DNA of 46,786 bases from Mycobacterium sp. (GTDB taxonomy: Bacteria > Actinomycetota > Actinomycetes > Mycobacteriales > Mycobacteriaceae), in contig NZ_PKEK01000076.1 in assembly GCF_002863225.1 (NCBI RefSeq), forward strand, positions 1-46,786. The letters are read 5' to 3'. Position numbers and translations under genes: made by a program. The notes under the pieces are model-generated. The model searched no databases, was not told the origin of the DNA, and saw only the letters and a program-made list of their open reading frames with translations. Shown here piece by piece: positions 40,884 through 46,786 of the stretch. Numbering within the stretch: the first letter of the stretch is position 1; each line of letters starts with the position of its first letter.

Positions 40884-41963
40884 TTACTCATTGAGATCGT
40901 GGACAAGCACTTGGCTATCGACGGCGAAGGGCCACGCCTGCGGGCGAAGTCCTCTGTCGCAATACAGCGATCTGAACACCACCCGGGACAGATGGCGTTT
41001 CAGGGCGCGCAACGCTCGCGGCCGGCTGAGACCTTGATCGAGACGACGCTGAAAGTATTGTCGCCCAGTGCAATCGAGCCGGATCTGAACAATGGCGATG
41101 CGATGGATTGCTGTGCTTAGCTGTCGGTTGCCCCGACGGGTTGGTCGCATCGCAACCTGGGTCGGTCCTGACCAGTGTGGGATCGGCGCCAAGCCGACGT
41201 AGCGCGCGAATGCTGCTTCGGACTTGAAACGCTCAATCCGCGCGGCTTCGGAGACAATCTTGGCTGCGGTCAGCTGACCACAGCCCGGCAATGCGAGCAA
41301 GGTCGGGGCGATGCCGGCGACACGGCCGCCGATTCGCTTTTCTAATGCGTCGACGTCGTCACCGAGCCGCTGGGTATCGCTGAGTTCGTCGCGGGCTAAC
41401 TCGGCCATCAGTCCGTGCTGCGTGGCAAGCCACATTCCCAAGGCTTCCAGCGATTTCTTTACCCTCCAGTTGGCCGGAGTCCCCTGCAGGGGATCTAGTT
41501 CGTGGACCCGCGCTATCAGCCTGTTGATGGTCGCAATGCGTTGTCCGACAAGGTCATCGCGACGATCGACCAGCATCTTTAACTCCATTGATGCGCGGTC
41601 ATGGAAGGCCACCGGCAGATCTGGCTCCCGAAGCACTGCCCGAGCGACCGACAGCGCGTCGATGGGATCGGATTTGCCGGGGGTACGCGAGGATGCGCGG
41701 GCACGTGCCATGAGGTGGGGCGGCACGCGGACCACCCGATGCCCGGCGCCTAGCAACTCGCGCTCCAACAGTGCGGTCAGCGGCCGGCAGTCCTCGACGC
41801 CCCAGACCACGTCGACGAAGCGGGAGCGTACAAAACTCATCGCCTGCCGATGACCGGCGCTGGTGGCTGGCACGGTCTTCTCGGCCAGCTTGCGGCCAAC
41901 AGCATCAACGACGCACATTGTGTGTTCTTTCTTGTGCGCGTCGATGCCAACCACCACACCCAT
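40884..41963 (-). CDS. IS110-family transposase
   Basis: The 359-aa protein has the IS110 DEDD catalytic domain (VVGIDAHKKEHTMCVVD, WGVEDCR, GKSDPIDALSVARAV) and the C-terminal transposase-20 domain (LALPGCGQLTAAKIVSE, then RRGNRQLSTAIHRIA with the candidate nucleophilic Ser). ATG 41963 follows AAGGAGG. IS110 enzymes recombine DNA under guidance of an RNA made from the non-coding end. The frame appears intact. The element lies directly upstream of the ligase 5' fragment. Confidence 0.9.
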   Translation of the reverse strand: MGVVVGIDAHKKEHTMCVVDAVGRKLAEKTVPATSAGHRQAMSFVRSRFVDVVWGVEDCRPLTALLERELLGAGHRVVRVPPHLMARARASSRTPGKSDPIDALSVARAVLREPDLPVAFHDRASMELKMLVDRRDDLVGQRIATINRLIARVHELDPLQGTPANWRVKKSLEALGMWLATQHGLMAELARDELSDTQRLGDDVDALEKRIGGRVAGIAPTLLALPGCGQLTAAKIVSEAARIERFKSEAAFARYVGLAPIPHWSGPTQVAMRPTRRGNRQLSTAIHRIAIVQIRLDCTGRQYFQRRLDQGLSRPRALRALKRHLSRVVFRSLYCDRGLRPQAWPFAVDSQVLVHDLNE

Positions 41964-42200
41964 TGGGACCCTCCTTGCCAGCAGCGGCGTGATCGATAAT
42001 TGCGATCAATGCGACGCGTCGCGCCGCCGCCTGACGTCGGCATCGTCCATTAATGCCAACCCGTGCGGGCGGCACGAAGCCCTGCAGCCAGACACCAGGT
42101 GACGGCGCAACACCGGAGTTACCCGGCTCGTCCTCGCGCGTTCGGAGTCGACAATCCCACTTAGAGCCAGCACGAAAGCGGCACGAATTCTAGAGGTCAG
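41964..42200 (-). ncRNA. Predicted IS110 non-coding end (candidate bridge RNA)
   Basis: IS110-group elements encode a structured bridge RNA in the non-coding DNA upstream of the transposase. Here that is 41964 to about 42200, with several GC-rich inverted segments. I cannot fold it or place the exact element end. The rest of the gap to 42390 shows no gene. Confidence 0.35.
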
Positions 42201-42390
42201 ACGGTGAACGCTCGAGGGTTCGATTCTATTTGCGGCGGTACTTTCGTGCAGCGATCTGGCAAATTACGAGCCCCGCAAGGCTGCCAGGTGCAAACACACT
42301 TCCCGATCGATAGCTCGTTTGCCGCCTACACCTGGTTGTACGCGCCCCTGAGTACCCCTCGCTAGATTCGGCGGCAATTATGATGCCGTT

Positions 42391-43194
42391 ATGGGGATCG
42401 TTCGTAAGTCGTCCACGCGTTTGTTGGTCCCGCACGACAGAGCACGCGAGGCGGTCCTGGAAGCTATGGGCAGCTTGGGCATCGACATCCGTCAGTCCAC
42501 GGACCCGCTGATTGGTGACGCGAAGCGCTCATTGCGCAAGAACCGTTGGGCGGCCAAGATCACGGCGGCGCTTCGGTCCGAATCGTCGACGTCGACGGTA
42601 GTCGATTGGACGGTCGATATGGCCGGCGATCAACACTTCGCTGTCATCGCTGAGATCGTGGCCGCGACAACGGCACCGGTCGACGATCTGGGCGTGGCCG
42701 AGGCGCTGGAACGGCTGAATAAGATGGGACGGCTCTTCGGCTGGCTAGAGGCACGCAGCCTCATCAACCACGTCCATGTCGACGAGCGGGTGATCGAACT
42801 CGCCCAAGGCATTTACAACGGCGCTCAGGGCCTTCTGGTCCTCACCACGCAACGAATCTTCTTCTTCGACAAGGGCTTCAAGACCGCGCAGATCGAGGAG
42901 TTCCACTTACCGGCCATCACCTCACTGGTCTTTGTGAAAAGCCTAGGCAACGAAGGAATCGATATCACCGCCGCTGGGCGTTCGGCCAGTATCAGACAAG
43001 TGGCATCCGGTCGTGCCGAAACCTTCGTTTCCGCCTTCCACCGCACTCGGTCAGCGTCGGCGACGCCCACAGCGACGTCCAGTCCGCCAGACCTGACAGA
43101 CCACATCCGCAAATTAGGGGAGCTACGCGACGCGGGCGTACTTACCGAGGATGAATTCACGACGAAAAAGACCGAACTCCTCGGGCGCATGTGA
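42391..43194 (+). CDS. PH-like domain protein with C-terminal SHOCT motif
   Basis: The 267-aa protein has an N-terminal alpha/beta part, then a bacterial PH-like domain (GAQGLLVLTTQRIFFFDKGF, EEFHLPAITSLVF, GIDITAAGRSASIRQVASG). A linker leads to a SHOCT motif (LTDHIRKLGELRDAGVLTEDEF) at the C-terminus. SHOCT segments are short oligomerisation modules often joined to other domains. The molecular role is unknown. Its stop overlaps the next gene (ATGTGA). Confidence 0.75.
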   Translation: MGIVRKSSTRLLVPHDRAREAVLEAMGSLGIDIRQSTDPLIGDAKRSLRKNRWAAKITAALRSESSTSTVVDWTVDMAGDQHFAVIAEIVAATTAPVDDLGVAEALERLNKMGRLFGWLEARSLINHVHVDERVIELAQGIYNGAQGLLVLTTQRIFFFDKGFKTAQIEEFHLPAITSLVFVKSLGNEGIDITAAGRSASIRQVASGRAETFVSAFHRTRSASATPTATSSPPDLTDHIRKLGELRDAGVLTEDEFTTKKTELLGRM

Positions 43195-43799
43195 CGCCGA
43201 TGACTGACGAAACCCCAACCGATCTAACCTCATTCGCGGAAGCTCGCTGGGTGGCGCGGGCGGGCCAACACCTCGCCGCACGGGTCAGCGCAGCCGGCAT
43301 GACCGTCACGCCGGAGGCTGCGCAGACCCTTGTGCGACAACATCGCACCACGCTCGCCCACCAGCTCGGAATCAGCGAGCAGGCCGCGCAGAGCTACCTC
43401 GAGGACGACGCTCTTAACCTGTCCGCGGACCGCCTCGTCTCCACCTTCGACGACGAGCAGCCTGGGGCTGACCTGTTCGCGCTCGACCGAAGCGCTGCCG
43501 TCGGCGTGGACATCTTCGGACGGCTCATCGCTGGACTGGCCGAGTGTCTTCTGCATTACACAAATGCCAGCTCTCTGACCGACAACGAGCGCCGCGACCG
43601 TATGCTCGAGATCACCCAACTGCTGTCCGTCACCGGACAGATACAGGCCGCTCAGACTGATGCTGAAATAGCCTGTCCCCCGGCGCTTTTGCATCGCGTC
43701 GCCCGCATACTGACGTCTGTCTCAGAACTGACCGACAATGACGAACTATCGCTGGCTCTGCAGCGCGACGCGACCAGCGCGCGGGACTCCGCCTGCTAG
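43191..43799 (+). CDS. Unknown 202-aa protein with HTH-like segment
   Basis: The helical acidic protein has an HTH-like N-terminal region (TPEAAQTLVRQHRTTLAHQLGISEQAAQSYL). A middle part follows with DRSAAVGVDIFGRLIAGLAE, then a C-terminal helix bundle. It starts at ATG 43191, overlapping the PH-SHOCT stop, or at ATG 43200. The tight coupling suggests a joint function with that gene. I do not recognise the family. Confidence 0.55.
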   Translation: MTPMTDETPTDLTSFAEARWVARAGQHLAARVSAAGMTVTPEAAQTLVRQHRTTLAHQLGISEQAAQSYLEDDALNLSADRLVSTFDDEQPGADLFALDRSAAVGVDIFGRLIAGLAECLLHYTNASSLTDNERRDRMLEITQLLSVTGQIQAAQTDAEIACPPALLHRVARILTSVSELTDNDELSLALQRDATSARDSAC

Positions 43800-44247
43800 A
43801 ACAAGGTTGACCGTCAACGAAATTCGCGTGCCGGACATCGCTCGTTAGGTTGCCCAGGATTCGACGACGACGAATGCCGGTTCTCAATTTTGATGGCGGA
43901 ACCCGGTTCCTCCAACTGCAGGTTTGCTTTAATTCTCATGAAGATGGGGGCGCGTTTTCTCATCTTCGTGGCGAATCCGAAGAAACGTCGAGAACGTGAA
44001 CGCGCCCAGGCAGCGCTTCGCGCGCCGTGGTCCGAGCGGCCGCTCGTTAAATGTTGCCGGTGCTGGGTGTAGGCGTGACGCCGGCAGCGATCGTGGCCAG
44101 TCGCTGCGGGCGACCCCGATTGGACGGCCGGATCGATTTTGGTTGGACGGCCACTCCGTCACTGTGTTGAATCGAGCGCAGACTCGATCGTGCCTCACCT
44201 GGCACGGGTGACTAAACCCGCGCTGTCCCCCGGTAAGGTGCGCAAAC
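43800..44247. other. Intergenic region before the NACHT gene
   Basis: These 448 bp lack a convincing gene. They contain a short palindrome GTTGAC-C-GTCAAC (43806-43818) and an imperfect hairpin with arms GAAGATG and CATCTTC near 43940-43970. The promoter of the NACHT gene should be here; AAGG lies about 10 bases before GTG 44248. Confidence 0.4.
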
Positions 44248-46786
44248 GTGGCAAGCGACTGGGCCTTGGAGGAGCTCGGACCGCGCGCATTTGAGCAACT
44301 CGCGGTCGCCCTCGCCGCCGCAGTGATCGGCCCCAAGATCGAGGTGTATGGCTCGGGTAAGGACGGCGGCCGCGAAGCGACCTATGACAGCCCGATCGAC
44401 TGGCCTCAGATCGCCGACGGCGCGCACTGTCCTGACCGTGCTTGGACGGGCTACACCGTGGTGCAAGCCAAACAGCGTGAACGCGTTGTGTCTCCCTCCG
44501 ATGATCTGAACTGGCTGAAGAAGCAGATCCACGACGAGCTCAACGACTGGGATGCCGGCAAACGCAAGCGCCTCCCCCGCAACCTGCTATTCGTGACCAA
44601 CGTGCGGCTCTCGGCCCAAATCGAAGTCGGTGGCGTCGATCAGGTCAACAAGTTCATCAAGTCCGAACTCGATAGGGATCGCCACGACGCCGCCGGCCAA
44701 CTTATGGCCACGCTGCGTCTACGCGGACTCACCGAGGTGTTCGTCTGGCACCGCGACACCCTCAACGCCCTGATCTCCGATCATCCAGGCATCCGCGACG
44801 CCTTCCCCGCGCTGCTCACCGTCGGCGACATCCTTACCCGCCTGGCCGCCCTGCCCGGAAAAATCGACCCCGAGCACTTGGCCCCAATCCTGATCGGCCA
44901 CGCCCAAAACACCCTGCGCCACGAACAATGGCTGCGATTCGACGAAGCTGGCGACTCGCCCGAGACCCGCCACCCCATCGACCGAATCATCGTCGACCTT
45001 CCCGCCCGCGACCCCGACGGCCACCGCCACTACTCGGTGCTCGACCGAGTGATGCGCCGTGCCGACCAGATCGTGCGCGCGTCGGTGTGGCACTCGTCCC
45101 ACCCCCGTCATCTCGTGATCACCGGCGCGCCGGGAAACGGCAAGAGCACCCTGGCCAAGTACCTCACCCAGGTCTATCGGGCCCGATTTGCCGCGGGCGA
45201 AGCCAACGAGGCGAGCATCACCGACCTGATCACCCGCACCGCCGAATCCCTTCAACGCATCGGCGTCACCGCGCCTACCAGCCCACGCTGGCCCCTGCAC
45301 GCCGAGCTGGCCAAGATGGCCACCGAGATGGGTCCCGAGGGCGGCCCGAGCATCAAACGCTGGCTCGCCGACCGCGTGACCGAACGCGCCGGCGTTGTCA
45401 TCCAACCCGTCACCCTCGACGCCTGGATAAAGACATGGCCGACGCTGCTGGTCCTCGATGGACTCGACGAAGTCACGGCACCTGCCCTGCGGCACAGAAT
45501 CATCGACGAGATCACCGGCCTACTTGAGCACGCCGACGCCGTCGACGCCGACCTGCTCATCATCATCACTACCCGCCGCACCGGCTACACCGAACGGATC
45601 CATCCTGAACACTTCGATCAGCTCGACCTCGACTACCTGACCCTCGAGGAAGCCGCCGAGTACGGACACCACATCACCAACCAACGCCTTGACGACGAGG
45701 CGCCGCACCGCGAGCTGGTGCTGGCTCGCCTCGATACCGCCATCGCCAACCCAGCCATGGAACGGCTACTGCAAACACCGCTTCAGGTGCTGATCCTCAC
45801 GATCATCCTGGGCAGTACCGGCACCCTGCCCACCAGCCGCTACCTGCTTTTCTGGGGCTACTACGAAACCGTTTTCAAGCGCGAAGCAGAAAAACACACC
45901 ACCTACCGCTCCTTTTTCCGTACCCACCGCGACGACATCACCGACCTACACCAACGCGTCGGCCTACTGATGCAGATCGACTGCGAATCCACCGGTGAGA
46001 CCCACGCCCGACTGCCCCGCGCCGAGTTGCACAACCTCGCCCGTCAACACATGCTCGACAACGGCCACAGCGAGACGGCCGCAACCGAATTCGCCGACCG
46101 CATCTTTGACGTCGCCACCCAACGCCTGGTCCTGCTCACTACCGATGAAGACGACACCGTTTCCTTCGAAGTGCGCAGTCTGCAAGAACTCATGGCAGCC
46201 TGCGCGCTTGTCGAGGGCAACGACGACGCGATCCGCACCAACCTGACGGCCGCCGCCAACAGCCCCCACTGGCGCAACACCTGGCTGTTCGCGGCCGGCC
46301 GACTCTTCGACGGCGGCCGGCACCGCCGCGAGCTGGTCATTGACATCGTCGACCACTGCGACGAAGACGGCCACTGGCCCGCCTGGCTCTATCCCGCCGC
46401 CGCCGAACTTGCCGCCTACCTACTCGAAGACGGGCTGGCGGCATCGAAACCCAACGACCAACGCCGCCTCATCGAAACCACCCTGCGCTGCCTCAACGGC
46501 CCAGTCCCTCTAGAACCGCAAGTCATCGCGCTCGGCCTGAAGATTGCCGCATCGCTGCACCCGTTGCACCTCGCCCACATCCGCAACGCCCTCGCAACGG
46601 CCCAAGCCGCCAGCGGAGTACGCCGAGCCGTCGCCCATATGCTCATGCACTATCAGCAGTACAGTTCCCGAATCCCCGGCAGCTACACCACCGAAGACCT
46701 GCAACGCGCAGCCGACATGTGGCGATATCAGATCCCGCGCACCGCAAACGATCGCCGCATCAGTATCACTACCCTGCTGCGGCCGG
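44248..46786 (+). CDS. Avs-like antiphage NTPase: PD-(D/E)XK nuclease plus NACHT (3' end outside window)
   Basis: The frame from GTG 44248 is open to the window end (846 codons). The N-terminus (about 1-130) has a restriction-endonuclase fold of the Mrr type: E16, then SGKDGGREA with D39, and VVQAK with Q73 and K75. The NTPase has Walker A GAPGNGKS (293-300) and Walker B LLVLDGLDE (400-408), as in NACHT STAND proteins. A helical region follows, including PLQVLILTIILG and FEVRSLQELMAAC, the winged-helix/helical part of bacterial NACHT proteins. Avs and bNACHT proteins sense phage components and activate the nuclease. The sensor region lies beyond the window. Confidence 0.8.
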   Translation, partial: MASDWALEELGPRAFEQLAVALAAAVIGPKIEVYGSGKDGGREATYDSPIDWPQIADGAHCPDRAWTGYTVVQAKQRERVVSPSDDLNWLKKQIHDELNDWDAGKRKRLPRNLLFVTNVRLSAQIEVGGVDQVNKFIKSELDRDRHDAAGQLMATLRLRGLTEVFVWHRDTLNALISDHPGIRDAFPALLTVGDILTRLAALPGKIDPEHLAPILIGHAQNTLRHEQWLRFDEAGDSPETRHPIDRIIVDLPARDPDGHRHYSVLDRVMRRADQIVRASVWHSSHPRHLVITGAPGNGKSTLAKYLTQVYRARFAAGEANEASITDLITRTAESLQRIGVTAPTSPRWPLHAELAKMATEMGPEGGPSIKRWLADRVTERAGVVIQPVTLDAWIKTWPTLLVLDGLDEVTAPALRHRIIDEITGLLEHADAVDADLLIIITTRRTGYTERIHPEHFDQLDLDYLTLEEAAEYGHHITNQRLDDEAPHRELVLARLDTAIANPAMERLLQTPLQVLILTIILGSTGTLPTSRYLLFWGYYETVFKREAEKHTTYRSFFRTHRDDITDLHQRVGLLMQIDCESTGETHARLPRAELHNLARQHMLDNGHSETAATEFADRIFDVATQRLVLLTTDEDDTVSFEVRSLQELMAACALVEGNDDAIRTNLTAAANSPHWRNTWLFAAGRLFDGGRHRRELVIDIVDHCDEDGHWPAWLYPAAAELAAYLLEDGLAASKPNDQRRLIETTLRCLNGPVPLEPQVIALGLKIAASLHPLHLAHIRNALATAQAASGVRRAVAHMLMHYQQYSSRIPGSYTTEDLQRAADMWRYQIPRTANDRRISITTLLRP

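Noticed and set aside
43806..43818. Palindrome GTTGACCGTCAAC sharing ten bases with the right end of the 12-kb element
   Set aside because: A ten-base match is not rare enough in a window of this size to claim a second attachment site.
43890..44072. 60-codon plus-strand frame before the NACHT gene
   Set aside because: The composition is unconvincing, there is no ribosome site and no recognisable feature.

Overview
The window is GC-rich actinobacterial DNA, most probably from Mycobacterium or a close relative. It carries an MPT63-like secreted protein, a PknF-type receptor kinase, a WhiB protein, a mycothiol-type arsenate reductase and a LexA-box-like palindrome. The content is accessory throughout: plasmid maintenance, defence, toxin and resistance genes, with no rRNA, tRNA or central metabolism. 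A Tap/Tpg-like telomere gene pair suggests a linear plasmid, or DNA derived from one.

Layout. 0-3.8 kb: a WhiB gene abutting an IS21-type terminus, an FHA-HTH fusion regulator, two frameshifted genes (SnoaL-like and metallophosphoesterase) and a duplicated YdiL-like HTH protein. 3.9-9.1 kb: a type IV-B CRISPR-Cas locus. csf1-cas11-csf2-csf3 reads rightward; an ART-like gene, a 141-aa unknown and a cysH-like gene read leftward in overlapping order. No CRISPR array, cas6, csf4/dinG or adaptation gene is visible. 9.3-17.1 kb: an ST7-like protein, then a leftward operon for an SdpABC-type antimicrobial system (two SdpI-like proteins, SdpC, SdpA, SdpB, a Cys-rich anchored protein) flanked by two paralogous Pro/Ala-rich proteins. 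17.3-23 kb: a leftward run with Tap (1051 aa), Tpg-like and small HTH proteins, under a near-consensus mycobacterial SOS box. 23-27.5 kb: small hypotheticals, TetR, the MPT63-like protein and a receptor Ser/Thr kinase.

27.8-40.8 kb is the clearest structural event. One ATP-dependent DNA ligase gene is split exactly between two codons, just after its KYDG active-site motif. The 3' part lies at 27828-28700 and the 5' part at 40719-40814. The intervening 12,018 bp is a mobile element with two overlapping tyrosine recombinases at one end (Tn554-like arrangement). Its cargo is a small membrane-protein operon, an intact LigC-type ligase, a TauE/SafE permease, an arsenic operon (arsR, cadI/arsI, acr3, two arsC) and a small HTH protein at the far end.

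40.9-46.8 kb: an IS110-family element, a PH-SHOCT protein with an overlapping partner, and the first 846 codons of an Avs-like defence NTPase (PD-(D/E)XK nuclease plus NACHT) that runs off the window.

Four genes carry single extra bases in runs of 2-3 identical bases. This points either to recent decay or to residual assembly indels. No single gene family here is wholly unfamiliar. The most unusual points are the ART/141-aa/CysH operon of the type IV-B locus, family-B-polymerase-like motifs in Tap, and the ligase-splitting arsenic element that carries its own ligase.
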